A DNA stretch of 64,000 nt from Heloderma charlesbogerti (Eukaryota > Chordata > Lepidosauria > Squamata > Helodermatidae): contig JANEZZ010000399.1 of the NCBI GenBank assembly GCA_026122225.1, positions 2,738,001 through 2,802,000 of the forward strand, written 5' to 3'. The notes under the pieces are model-generated. The model made no database searches and was not told the origin of the DNA. It was given only the letters and a program-made list of their open reading frames with translations. The translations under genes and the position numbers were made by a program. Each line of letters begins with the position of its first letter. Position 1 is the stretch's first letter. Below are positions 31,955 to 42,676 of the stretch, piece by piece.

Positions 31955-32215
31955 ACAACCTGAAGCATAACAACTTCTGGAGATGTTCTGAGAACAGAGG
32001 GACCCCAGCCCACATGTTATGGTCCTGCCTGATTATTCCTCCCATCTGGCATGAGGTATTGAAACATATCAATTTTGTACGAGATACAACACTGGAGTTC
32101 TCTGCTTATACTTTATTAGGATATTTACCTGTGAAATGGGACATTGGAATGGGGCACATAGACTTTGGATTCTGTGGGCAGCCATGGTGACCAAGCACAT
32201 TGTCTTACAGATATG
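31955..32215 (+). pseudogene. L1-like ORF2 C-terminal fragment
   Basis: A plus-strand frame reads NNFWRCSENRGTPAHMLWSC and continues LIIPPIWHEVLKHINF (about 31967-32105). This is the Cys/His-rich C-terminal domain typical of L1/Tx1-clade ORF2 (CxRC…GTxxHxxWxC). A shift leads into LWILWAAMVTKHIVLQ in another frame. The rest of the L1 is absent, and the piece abuts, in the opposite orientation, the cut end of the CR1 5' half. Confidence 0.7.
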
Positions 32216-32239
32216 CCTGGATATGCCTGGCTACATCAC

Positions 32240-32486
32240 ACATAGGATGGACAGAGCCTTCCCTGTCATCCCTACAGAGTTTATATCTGGAGATGACCAC
32301 ATCCCACTGGTTCTCTCCACTCCACCAGGTTTCTGTAATGCCCACTATATCTAGGCTTTCCTTTAAAATCAGGCACTCCAACTCTCCCATTTTGGCTTGG
32401 AGGCTTCTAGCCTTTGCACAGAAACACCAATACACAGTATCCCTCCCCAGATGCCTCTGGCATGTGCATCTTTTGCTATGGGACAT
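32240..32486 (-). pseudogene. CR1 ORF2 endonuclease N-terminus
   Basis: AKARSLQAKMGELECLILKE and SLDIVGITETWW match the opening of the APE-type endonuclease of CR1, where NARSL and the glutamate of TETWW belong to the active site. GENQWDVVIS and YKLCRDDREGS follow, then the sequence breaks off near 32240. The asparagine of NARSL is lysine here. Only a fragment remains. Confidence 0.8.
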
Positions 32487-32907
32487 TGGCCCCTTTGATT
32501 GACTATTATGTTCTACCTTGTACTCCTGGCCTATTTCTTCCCCTTCTACATTTGGCCAATCAAAAACATTTTCATTTTCATCCCTTTGGGATGATTTAAT
32601 CTGAACCGGATGCTTCCCAGATCACGCTGGCTTTCCCCCAGGGTTTAATTTCAAAGCTGCTCTGCCACCCTTTTCATGTTTAGCGCCAGTAGTCTGGTTC
32701 CATGTTGGAGTCCATCCCTCTTGTACAGGCCCGGCTTGTCTCAAAAAATTCCCCAGTGCCTAACAGATCTGAACACCTCCTCCCTGCACCACCGTCTCAT
32801 CCACGCATTGAGACTCCTCAGCTTCGCCTGTCAGGCTCGCCCTGTGCGTGGAACAGGCAGCATTTCAGAGAAAGCCACCTTGGTGGTCCTGGATTTCAGC
32901 CTTCTAC

Positions 32908-33393
32908 CTAGCAACCTAAATTTGGCTTCCAGGACCTCACAATGGCATTTCCCCACATCATTGGTACCAAATGTACCACGACCACTGGATCTACCCCAGC
33001 ACTATCTACTAGGCTATCTAGATGGCGCGTGATATCCGCAACCGTCACACCAGGCAGGCAGTTCACCATGCGGTCTACACGCTCATCACAAATCCAGCTG
33101 TCTATGTGTGTAATGATTGAATCTCCCACTACCACAAGTCCCTCTGCCCCCAGAGGCACATCCTCGATGAGAGAGGAATGGGTCCCTTCTAAGGGTTCAT
33201 TTCCCTCTTCCTCAGGATGACTCCCCGCTTCCCCGAGACCCTCACCCTGGGAGTGAGACACAGCTAATAGGTCCCTGAAGGTCTCATCCAGCAACCTGTC
33301 TGCCTCTGTTAGCTTCTCCAGGTCAACAACCTTGGCCTCAAGGGACTGAACTTGTTCCCTGATTGCCAGGAGCTCATTACACCGAGCACACAC
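32908..33393 (-). pseudogene. CR1 ORF1, coiled coil and SGNH-type esterase start
   Basis: MCARCNELLAIREQVQSLEA opens the frame (CxxC followed by a heptad-rich stretch to about residue 60). Then EGLVVVGDSIITHIDSW (about residue 83 on) contains the GDS block of SGNH hydrolases, and CLPGVTVADITRHLDSL and VVVHLVPM follow. CR1 ORF1 proteins are known to carry such an esterase-like domain and to bind RNA. Beyond 32908 the remaining part is readable only through stops (a DS-N-PDYW region near 32690). It is inactive. Confidence 0.75.
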
Positions 33394-33751
33394 CCATGTC
33401 CAGCAGGCAAATAGTTGTACATGTGGCGCTCAGTGCAATACACTGGCTAACCCCCACCCCTGCTGGCTTTCTACCTCCATAACTTTTTTTTTTTTTTTGC
33501 ATGTATTTCCCCTGGAAAACTTAGTTGTTTACTATGAGAAGGTGGGGAAATTATAGTTATTTATTTACAGTTACTTACTGTGAGTTCAGAATAGGGAGGA
33601 AAGAGTTGACTGCCGTGGCTTCCTCGCCCTGTTTCTAAACTCACACAGTTGCTTAAGTGGCTTGTTTGCTGATGCTTTGTCACTGGGGCTGAGATGCTTC
33701 GTCACTGAGGCTCCTCGCACACAGATAGCTGGCTCCCTCGCAAGCGTGCCT

Positions 33752-33760
33752 CCTTATATA
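33752..33760 (-). promoter_or_regulatory. TATA box of inner CR1 5' block
   Basis: TATATAAGG on the minus strand is followed by GGCACGCTTGCGAGGGAG. The block from about 33775 to 33636 is repeated at 34613-34457 with the same TATA. I infer a pol II promoter for leftward LINE transcription; no experiment supports activity. Confidence 0.45.
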
Positions 33761-34586
33761 GATAGGCCCAGCTGCTGCTGCAGTGAATTTGATTGGAGGC
33801 TCTCATTTGAAAAGCAAGGGAGGCTGTGTGTGAACTCCTGATCAGCACTGGCTTTCAGTGGCTGTGAATGTAGGCCAGTTGCCCCCCACAAGGAATGGTG
33901 ATTCCTATTAAGGAAGGAGGACTATTAACAATAGTGAATGGGAGGCCTACTAAGGGGAGATCCTCTATTCAATGGGTCATTGGAGGGGACAGCAGACAAA
34001 GGGTAGGTGATTTGGGAAGGCTGTGGCTTGCAAGGTCTGGATCCTTTTTCTCTGTGTTTTTTAAACTTAAATGATATGCTGAACCCTTAAACTTTCTTTA
34101 TTTGGTGAACTGCTCTTTAAAGCCTAAAGCCTGAGCCTACACTGAGCCCAAACTGAAGCTAGCGTGCACTTTTTCCTGCTTTAAGCAGCCTCTTATTCCC
34201 CCTTTCTAAGAATGGGGTGAGTTTAAAATATGCAGCTGAGGTTCTTTTCAACCACTCAGTGGTCTGTGTTAATGCAAGGCATGTATGTTCTTGCTGGATT
34301 CAAACTTATATTTAGCCCTCTTTTGTACGTTTTCAGGGGGTAAACCCTCTCAGGTTTAGCTGTGCCCTTGTTTTGGCTTCAGATGCTATTTATCCATTTT
34401 AAATTGTTACCTGAGGTACTTTAATAGATGCTTAAGTAATTTCACTTACCTTTCCCTCACACAGTTGCTTAACTTGCTTGTTGGGACACTTTGGGCTGAG
34501 ACGCTTGTTGGCTGTCACCAGGGCTGAGACGCTTTGTCACTGGGGCTCCTTGTACGTGGAGAGCTTGCTCCCTCGCAAGCAAGCTT

Positions 34587-34595
34587 CCTTATATA
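34587..34595 (-). promoter_or_regulatory. TATA box of outer CR1 5' block
   Basis: TATATAAGG on the minus strand, followed by AAGCTTGCTTGCGAGGGAGC and, about 150 bases on, GGGAAAGGTAAGTG, a good 5' splice-site match. The outer block lies immediately downstream (in transcription sense) of the 178-bp tandem array. Confidence 0.45.
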
Positions 34596-34617
34596 GGTAG
34601 GCCCAACTGCTAGGGTT

Positions 34618-35230
34618 AAGCAGGTTATCAGGTTAGGGTTAGGGTTGGGGAGACTCGGCTCTCCAGACAGGCCCTGGAGCCCTGGTGAAGTGTAGCTTGG
34701 CCAGAAAGACTTGAGTGGCCACCAGGACGGGTCGTATACTGTCTTGGAGTATACGGGGTGGATGGAGGTATGTCTCAGTTGCACCTCCTTGTTAGGGTTA
34801 AGCCTCAGGTTAGCATTCGGCTTGGGGAGACTCAGCTCTCCAGACAGGAACTGGGGCCTTGGTAAAGTCCAGGTTGGCCAGAAAACCTGAGTGGGCCACC
34901 AGGATGGCTTGTCTACTGTTTTGGAGTATTTCGGGTGCATAGGGTTATGTTTCAATTGCACCTGCTGGTTAGGGTTAAGCCTCAGATTAGTGTTAGGGTT
35001 GCAGGGCCTCGGCTGTCCAGACAGGAACTGGGTCTTCCATAGAGTGTAGCTTGGCCAGAAGGGCTGAGTGGGCCCCAGGACTGCAGGTCTACTTGTTTGG
35101 AGTATACTGTGTGCATGGGGATATATGTCAATTGTACCTGTGGGTTAGGGTTAAGCCTCAGGTTAGTCTTAGGTTTGGGAGGACTTGGCTCTCCAGACAG
35201 GAACCGGGTCCTCTTTGACTTGGCCACAAA
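34618..35230. repeat. ~178-bp tandem array, 3.4 units, with TTAGGG motifs
   Basis: Units start at about 34618, 34800, 34977 and 35153 (lengths 182, 177, 176 and a partial ~76). Each has AAGC…GGTTAG near its start, GGGGAGACTCGGCTCTCCAG, GTGTAGCTTGGCCAGAA, TTGGAGTATAC and a closing TTGCACCT…GGTTAGGGTT. Units differ by point changes, so they are not newly amplified. The TTAGGG phrases are degenerate and this is not a telomere. It abuts the CR1 5' region. Confidence 0.85.
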
Positions 35231-35811
35231 GAGAAAGCAGCAGTTAACAACTAAGGGGCAAGCAAAAGGATCTAAGTATTTGGTCCACATTCCTGGAACC
35301 GTTTGAGAGTTAACCTAGATCTGACAGTTACCCTGGGACTGCAAAGCTGAAGAGAGCAGCACACTCTGGCTTCATCCATCAGGCAGGGGGCCATTGGCAG
35401 GCTGCACTCCCTGCCTCCTAGGAAGAATATCATGGCAACGGAGAGACCAACTTGGCCCCATCCATCAGCCAGAGAAGGAGCACCTGCTCCAGCACTTGCT
35501 TTCCTCTTCCCTCACCACCACAGCTTTTCCCTTCTATATCATGACTATTAGATTGTGAGCCTGCGATTTCAGTATCTGCAGCGCTTAGAAAAATGTTAGT
35601 TGTTTTATATAAGATTACTACTACTACACATTTATATAAAGTGCGTAATATACTCATTATCATCATCGTTGTCGTTGTCTGTGAGGGAATATAAAAGCTG
35701 TCGCTCAAGGTCATCTTCCCTGTTCCTTTCTCTCTCCTTGTGGTTTCCCTCCTTCTCTCCCTTGTTGCTTGTCTAACTGATTTGTTTGTTTGTTTCTTTG
35801 TTTTATAAGTT

Positions 35812-36230
35812 TGTATGTGTGACTGAATGACCCAGTTTGCATGATCACCACAGCCCACCATGGTGTGTGTAGGACATTTTTGAATATTCAAGCCACAGTC
35901 GTGGCTTGTCATATCATCCGAACCTGGGCAGTGGGGGTTGCTTGAGGGTTAAACAATTCCTGCAAAACTCTAGGCCATGGATTATGTGAGGGTTGTTTAA
36001 CCAGAGAGCTTCAGCTATTGGGTGGTATAGAAATGAAATAAACAAATAAACCCCTGCCATGCAGGTTCAAATGACATGATAAGCCACAGCCATGGCTTGA
36101 ATAGTCAAAATGGCTGCCGGCATGCACCACAGCCCATCATGACTTATTTAAGCCACGGTGGGCTGTTTGATTGTAGGAACTGGCCCAGTATGACTGGATA
36201 TGTTTTAGAGTCAATGCTAGTTGCTGATAA
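35812..36230. repeat. inverted repeat (MITE-like), GCCACAGCCATGGCTTG type
   Basis: ATTCAAGCCACAGTCGTGGC on the left pairs with ATAAGCCACAGCCATGGC on the right, and CACAGCCCACCATGG with the inverse of CCACGGTGGGCTG. Within it, at about 36003-36058, an L2-like tail (AGAGAGCTTCAGCTATTGGG) is inserted. Weak relatives are near 29.0 and 39.2-39.97 kb. Confidence 0.6.
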
Positions 36231-36879
36231 ACAGGTAGGGTTACTGTTGTGGGTTGAGGAGGGGTAATTTTAGGGAGGTGTAGGTGGGTTGGGGATACTT
36301 ATTGCTTTGTATTTAAAAAATGAAAATAAAAACTTTACATTAAACATACACAGCCTAAAGTAAGAGTCATAAGAACCAAAGAAGAACCACTCTGAACCAA
36401 ACCAAAGGCTTATCTAGTCCAGCATTCTGTTTGCACATTGGCCAACCAGAGGCCTGTGTAATAACCACTAGTAGGATATGAGCACAATGGCACCCTCCGC
36501 TTGTGTTCTCCAGCAACTGGTACTGAGAGGCACCTTGCCTCTGATATTGGAGGTGATATATAGCCATAATGATTAGTAGCCATTGACAACATCATCATCC
36601 ATGAATCTGTCTAATCACCTTTTAAAGCCATCCAAGTTGGTGGCCATCACTACATCTTGTGGTAATTCCATAGTTTAACTATGTGCTGTGTGAAGAAGTA
36701 CTTCCTTTTATCTGTCCCGAATGTCCAGCTTCATGGGATGACTCTGGGATCTAGTATTATGGGAGAGGGAGAAAATCAGCTTCATGGGATGCCCCTGGGT
36801 TCTAGTATTATGGGAGAGGGACAAAAATGTCTTCCTATCCACTTTCTCCACACCATGCATAATTTTGTACACATCTATC

Positions 36880-38140
36880 ATGCCAGCAAGGTTATGCTCA
36901 AAATCCTACAAGCTAGGCTTCAGCAGTATGCGAACTGAGAACTACCGGAAGTACAAGCTGGGTTTCGAAGAGGCAGAGGAACTAGAGATCAAATCGCCAA
37001 CTTTCGCTGGATCATGGAGAAAGCAAGAGAATTCCAGAAAAACGTCTACTTCTGCTTCATTGACTACGCTAAAGCCTTTGATTGTGTAGATCACAACAAA
37101 CTATGGCAAATTCTGAAAGAGATGGGGGTACCAGACCACCTTACCTGTCTCCTGAGAAACCTGTACGAGGGTCAAGAAACAACAGCAAGAACCGGACATG
37201 GAACAACTGATTGGTTCAAAATTGGGAAAGGAGTACGACAAGGCTGTATATTGTCGCCCTGCTTATTTAACTTATATGCAGAGTACATCATGAGAAACGC
37301 CGGGTTGGATGAATCACAGGTCGGAATTAAGATTGCCGGGAGAATTATCAACAACCTCAGATACGCAGATGATACCACCCTAATGGCAAAAAGCGAAGAG
37401 GATCTCAAGAGCCTCTTGTTGAGGGTGAAAGAGGAGAGTGCAAAAGCTGGTTTGAAACTCAACATTAAAAAAACGAAGATCATGGCATCTGGCCCCATCC
37501 CTTCCTGGCATATGGAAGGGGAAGAAATAGAAGCAGTGACAGATTTTACTTTCTTAGGCTCCAAGATCACCGCAGACGGTGATTGTAGCCATGAAATTAA
37601 AAGACGTTTGCTCCTTGGGAGGAAAGCTATGGCAAACCTAGACAGCATAGTAAGAAGCAGAGACATCACCTTGCCGACAAAGGTCCGTCTAATCAAAGCT
37701 ATGGTTTTCCCAGTAGTAACGTATGACTGTGAGAGCTGGACTCTAAGGAAGGCTGAGCACCAAAGAATTGATGCTTTCGAATTATGGTGCTGGAGAAGAC
37801 TCTTACGAGTCCCCTGGACTGCAAGGAGGTCAAATCAGTCAGTCCTAAAGGAAATCAACCCTGAGTGCTCATTGGAAGGACAGATATTGAAGCTGAAGCT
37901 CAAATATTTTGGCCACCTAATGCGAAGAGAAAACTCTCTGGAAAAGACCCTGATGCTGGGAAAGACTGAAGGCAAACGGAGAAGGGGACAGCAGAGGAAG
38001 AGATGGCTAGATAGCATCACTGAATATGGACTTGAACACGCTCCGGGAGAGAGTGCAGGACAGGAAGGCCTGGAGTGCTATGGTCCATGGGGTCACAAAG
38101 AGTCGGACACGACTGAACAACTGAACAACAACAACAACAA
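36880..38140 (+). mobile_element. BovB (RTE) LINE, 5'-truncated copy 2
   Basis: It starts near CCAGCAAGGTTATGCTC, upstream of the RT, and ends with GAGTCGGACACGACTGAAC and an (ACA)n tail. It is very similar to copy 1 over the shared part. The right flank has a 23-bp direct duplication (CTCCTGTTACTCACC at 38144 and 38169). It is nested in an older CR1/L3-like element. Confidence 0.92.
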
Positions 38141-38168
38141 GTCTCCTGTTACTCACCTTTTTTCATGA
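36880..38168 (+). pseudogene. BovB ORF2 part: RT, one stop and one frameshift
   Basis: The open section from 37014 encodes FIDYAKAFDCVDH (about residues 15-27), RQGCILSPCLFNLYAEYI and YADDTTLMA (117-125), then FLGSKITADG and WCWRRLLRVPW, as in copy 1. Upstream, a TGA at 36936-36938, at a former CpG, interrupts the same protein. An 8-bp deletion after about 38020, compared with copy 1, shifts the frame, so the last ~45 residues are unrelated to the family. Otherwise it is well kept, so the copy is fairly young. Confidence 0.9.
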
Positions 38169-38525
38169 CTCCTGTTACTCACCTTTTTTCTAAGCTAAAC
38201 AGTACCAGATGTTGTAACCTTTCCTCATTGGGGAGTTGCTCCAGCCCCTTGATCATTTTAGTTGCCCTTTTCTACAGTTGTCCCAACTCTACAATATCCT
38301 TTTTGAGGTGTGGCAACACAGAACAGTACACAGTATTCCAAATGTGGTTGCACCATAGTTTTGTATAAGAGCAGTAGGATATTGGCAGTTTTATTTTGAT
38401 TATGCCCAATGTGGAATTTGCTTTTTTCACAGCAGCTGCACACTGAGTCGACATTTTCATCAAGCTGTCTACCACGACCCCAAAAGCTGGCCTGTCAGGC
38501 AATGTTTTTCTTCGTGACACAAGAA

Positions 38526-39165
38526 GATAAGAAGCACTGGGAAGAAGAGAACAAGCAAGTATGGGCTGGATTATATGTTCATTCTGGATGGGTTATTCAA
38601 GACATAGAAATGATTAATTATCTGATGAGAAAGGCAACATATTTTTCTTCCTGATTCTTGCAGCCTCCTCAAGTATCTGTCCTTCTCATCTCAGCCATCA
38701 CTTAGCTGTGCTGCATGTTCTAGAATGTTCTTCCTCCCACACAGTATTTTAAGCTGTGCAGCTCAGTGCAACAATCTATGTAGGAGTGTTTGTTTTTTCA
38801 CCCTCACTGTTTGAGGGTGAAATTAATGTTCTCTTTCGTGCAGGAATCTCACTCTTCACTTCAGTGAGGCTGGTGAGATCTGACTGTCATGGTCACATGA
38901 CCCACTCTTGACAAAGGGAGGATTTCCAAAACAGGCAGCCTCCCTTCCCTAGAGTAAATTCCTGTCTAACTAATCTTGTCTATACAGGTGTTGAGATGAG
39001 ATGTTCTCAGATGAAAAAAGGGGGATATGACACACCAGGTCACATGGCAGCTCTTGAGACATACCACAAGTTAGTTTTATAAAGTTTAGGAAGAGGAATT
39101 AAGTGTGTTTCATTTGCGAACCCAACACAGGTTTTTAACAGTGCAGTTCTATGCATCTTTACTTC
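38526..39165. other. unassigned DNA
   Basis: No gene or shared repeat is recognised. Confidence 0.5.
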
Positions 39166-39975
39166 TAGGGCCAAAACAGACAGTGGGCCACCCTGAAAAT
39201 AAGCCACGGTGGGTTGGTTGTTCACTCGCTAACCCACAAATTCTCCTGACAGACGATCAGGAACCCTGTAGCTTGCTGTGGCTTGTTTCTCCCTTAGTCT
39301 TCCCACCTGCTTCTGGCACATATCCCTTTGGCCTTTGCAGCACAACCTCAGCAGCCTACTTTGTTAATGATTGCAAGTGCGCTGATAAGCAGTATAGAAT
39401 ATTTTTTTTAGATTTTTTTTTTTCACCTTTGGGGAGATTTGCGCAAATTAGCTAAAGTGCAGTAGTCACTGCACTTATTTGCAGAAACTAAGCATAAGCA
39501 CAGTAGTTACTGTAAATCTGTACAAATCTCCCTGGAGGTTTTTTTAAAAGTTAAATTTGCACAAATCTCCCCAAAGGTGAAAAAAACCCACATTACATTA
39601 AATATGTGCGAATCTCCCCAAAGGTGGGGAAAAAAAGAAGGCAACAAAGTGGAGAGTAAATTGACTAGCGACATTTCGAGACGTAATAGAGACGGGATAT
39701 CCTTAGCGAGAATGTGAGGAGTGACCAGATCTTTGTGGCTCCTTGCCAAGTGCCTCTGCAACCCTTTCTGACAAGCCACGCAAAAGCCACTCTGAAAACA
39801 AGCCACCCTGGACAACCCAACAACAAGTCATAGGTTCTCAGGGTGGCTTGTGCATGGTTAAAAATCCATCCTGAGGAAACCACATCAGGTTCGGATGTCA
39901 CATCAAACCACCCTGAAACAAACAAGGCTGACAACCCACCATGGGTTGTTGCGTCGTGCAAACCAGTCGATGTGT
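39165..39975. repeat. inverted-repeat region, GCCACCCTGAAAA type
   Basis: GTGGGCCACCCTGAAAATAA, AACAAGCCACCCTGGACAAC and AAACCACCCTGAAACAAACA recur, with inverse GGGTGGCTTG, and end with CAACCCACCATGGGTTG. Another inverted pair (TTTGCGCAAATTAGC and the inverse TTGCACAAATCTCCCC) lies at 39430-39575, with CACCTTTGGGGAGATTTG. It resembles one or two nested foldback elements; I cannot set borders. Confidence 0.45.
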
Positions 39976-40017
39976 CTATCAGCTACATCTTCTTTTCATT
40001 TTACTCTCAAGTATTAA

Positions 40018-40110
40018 TTATTTATTTGTTTGTTTATTTGCAATATTTATATACCGCCAAATATAATAAAACCCTAAGCGGTCTATAAACAGGTGCAGGG
40101 GCCCCAGTCC
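40018..40110 (-). repeat. LINE/SINE 3' tail (TATATACCGCC)
   Basis: TATTTATTTGTTTGTTTATT followed by ATTTATATACCGCC and AAGCGGTCTATAAAC is the inverted 3' end of an L2-type LINE or dependent SINE. Confidence 0.5.
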
Positions 40111-40299
40111 AGAGCTTAAAAGTCCCTCCCGCCCGCCCCCTGCTAGGGTCCAGATCTAGATTAGGGGGCCCTGCACCTACACTAGAGTAAAAATGAGGGG
40201 GGAGACTTAGTTGCTAGATACGGATGTAAGGTAATATCTATTTTAGCCCTTAGAAGCAAGCTGAATGGGACTTACTCCCACTTCAGTGTGTTTGGGATT

Positions 40300-41660
40300 G
40301 CAGCCTAAACTGGCATGCAACCGTGATGCGTTTACTTATCAATCACAACAAGCCACTGTGATTTGTGGTGTTTGTGTAGGCCTATCCAACCTCTGCTTTA
40401 AAAGTGCCAAATTCCTTCCTTGCCTATTTGCAAGCATAGCACACCTAATCCTTTCTCTTTGATGCTACTAGCTGTGTGCCCTTTGGCATGTTGAATGTAC
40501 ATCGTGTCTCTAGCTATTGCATGGCATTTCTGTGGCAGGTGCTCAAACACTGGTGATGAGGTTCCAATAAGTGCCTAGATGGCTCAGTGATCCAGCCAGT
40601 TGAACTCGATCGTCCAGATTATTTCGACAACAACAAGGCTTTGAATGTGTCTGCTCTACCAGGCCTGGCCACCGATCAAGACCCCTTGGTATTCCCTTCC
40701 CATTTCCCTGCTAAATGGAAGGCAAATACTCGGCTGCTTCTCATGAAAATACGTATCATCTGATTGAGCTTCCATCTTGAAGCAGCGGAGGAATCAAAAC
40801 AAGAGCCGAAGAAACTGGCTTTGGTAACAGCAGCCAAACTAAATAATGACACCCCCAAAGCGAAAGCACGCTTAGCTGAACGTGAATTCTCAATTCAGTC
40901 TGGAGAGACAAAGGGTTTTTTGTGATCTCCAAAGTGAATATGAAGTACTTCATTCGGGAAGTTATTTATATGTTTTTGAATGGCTTGATTATGTATGAAT
41001 CCCAATTTAACATGCCTTTCAACACGTTAATCCTATGAGTGTTTAAAAATATTTCAGCTGGAGGATTTAAAAAAAAAAAGTTTTTCATACTCTGGCTACC
41101 CTTTTTCTTTGCCTAACCTTCTAGACAGATGCAAAGTCGCTAAACTGTACCAGTCCCTGCTCCACTGCCTTTCATAACAGCTTTGTCTGCAAACCTTAGT
41201 AGGCCAGAAGACTGACCTCCATGCTGTGAAAAGCTCCATTTGGTGACTTCTGCAGGTCACGTGGTTGTTCAAGGCACAGGAGTTGCTGAGCTTGGCATTT
41301 CTCGAGTCAGTTGGCAACTTTAACAAAGAAGTGGCTTATCAAACTGCTCTGAATTCTGCTTTAGGTAAACCGGTGACCCCTCTTACTGCATCGACAACAC
41401 TGAGGGCCTCTTCACATGTTACATTTTTAGGTATACACAGAATTGTACTCATAAAACCTAAAGCCAGAATGTGACAAACCTGAGTTTGAAACCATTTGGA
41501 TAATACAGGTACATTTGCTAGAAGGGTGGGATTGGCTGTGGCTCCAAGCATAAGTGCCTACTCATTGTTTCTTAATAGCAGAATGAACCTGTGTTTGCTC
41601 CTTCCATATGGGCTCAGCACTTGGGCATGGAGAGTTCTCCATAGAGTCTGACAATACCCT
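40300..41660. other. unassigned DNA
   Basis: Apparently single-copy sequence. Short frames exist, but I recognise no domain or splice pattern. Confidence 0.5.
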
Positions 41661-41663
41661 GTT

Positions 41664-41760
41664 TCAGGGTCAAACTACATGCTACATTAAATAGATAGTG
41701 CTCAGCTCCCTTTCTGTTTTTATTTTCCTCAAATGTTTCTGGGGGTGCTCGATCCAGATT
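41664..41760. repeat. MITE end, CAGGGTCAAACTACATG
   Basis: The sequence matches the left end of the 8041-8311 MITE (TCAAACTACA…TACATTAA). No matching right end was found nearby. Confidence 0.4.
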
Positions 41761-41889
41761 GAGATCACAGCCTCAGGGAAGGCAGGTTTAGGCTTTTCCT
41801 CCCCATGATCACCACATTGGAGACCCCAAACAATACTGACTTAGATGGACCAATGATCTGACTTGGTCTAAGACAGCTTCTTGTGTTAA

Positions 41890-42115
41890 CCCCATTTTCC
41901 ATGCTGGCTGGTAATGATGGGAGTTGTAGTATAACACATCTGGAGGGCACCAGGTTGGGGAAGGCTTTCAAAGATCAGGGGTGGGCAGAAGGTAGCTCTC
42001 CAGATGGTGTTGGACTTCAATTCCCATCAGCCCCTGCCAAAATGGCCAATGGTCAGGCATGCTGGAAGTTGAAGTCCAAAACATCCGAATGTTGACTTTC
42101 TGCCCTCCCCTGTCC
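41890..42115. repeat. two adjacent palindromic MITEs, CCAACCTGGTGCC family
   Basis: The first (to about 41975) is a right half: GGGAGTTGTAGTATAACACA and GGCACCAGGTTGGGGAAGGC. The second (about 41979-42115) is complete: GGGTGGGCAGAAGGTAGCTC pairs with GACTTTCTGCCCTCCCC around TTCCCATCAGCCCC. Confidence 0.75.
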
Positions 42116-42676
42116 TAGATAGATCATGCCACAAGCTTTTTTGTAATTATAGTTCTAATAAACCAACGCTTTAAATACTTTCTCCATTGTTTGCATTTGT
42201 GCACTGGTCAATTGCCCAAGTATTTTTTGACCACACAAATGGCTAGCCCTAACAACATTCATGTAATAATATAAATATGTATTCAATTAATGTTCTTACG
42301 AACGGAATATACTCAGCAGAAAATCAATCTGAATACCCCTAGGGGCTCAGAGATGCATATATTGGCATAGTTTCCCTAGGCTAGAGCACCTGAAAACCTG
42401 ACCTGTTCAGTCTTTCCCTGAAACAAGTATTTTTCATCTTAATGTCTCTTTCTAGGAATTGGCAAGCATTCACCTATTGACAGCAGAAAGCCTTTGCTTT
42501 ATATGCATAGAACCGTCTTAGAGGCCTGGTGAGATATAGTGGCTAAGGCTCCTGAGGGAGCAGGCCTCACTGAACATAAAAGGATTTACTTCTGAGTAAA
42601 CATGCATAGGGTTACGCTGCATGGGTGTGAGCAAAGGTTCTCTGGTTAAAATCTCCTTTCAATCATTAACTCATTC

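Larger units (their letters stand above)
32225..34617 (-). mobile_element. CR1 LINE 5' half (5' region, ORF1, start of ORF2)
   Basis: Reading leftward on the minus strand: a 5' region with two TATA-bearing blocks (34617-33400), ORF1 with an esterase-like domain (33393 to about 32560) and the beginning of the ORF2 endonuclease (about 32430-32260). The element stops there, with no RT or 3' terminus. Most LINE copies lose the 5' end, so a copy with only its 5' half is unusual. It may have been cut by later recombination or by the L1-like piece next to it. Confidence 0.75.
36360..38525 (-). mobile_element. CR1/L3-like LINE, split by BovB copy 2
   Basis: The right part (38168-38520) reads on the minus strand KPAFGVVVDSLMKMSTQCAA-like ORF2 sequence with KKANSTLGIIKIKL and WCNHIWNTVYCSVLP. 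The left part (36879-36360) has the remaining ORF2 and 3' UTR (inverse of CTTTTAAAGCCATCCAAGTT). The BovB at about 36880-38140 interrupts them. A ~51-bp tandem duplication (AGCTTCATGGGATG units at about 36728 and 36779) lies in the left part. All frames are broken. Confidence 0.75.

Noticed and set aside
34618..35230. Interstitial telomere
   Set aside because: TTAGGG phrases occur only once or twice per ~178-bp unit and are not in tandem, so this is a longer-period repeat and not telomeric DNA.
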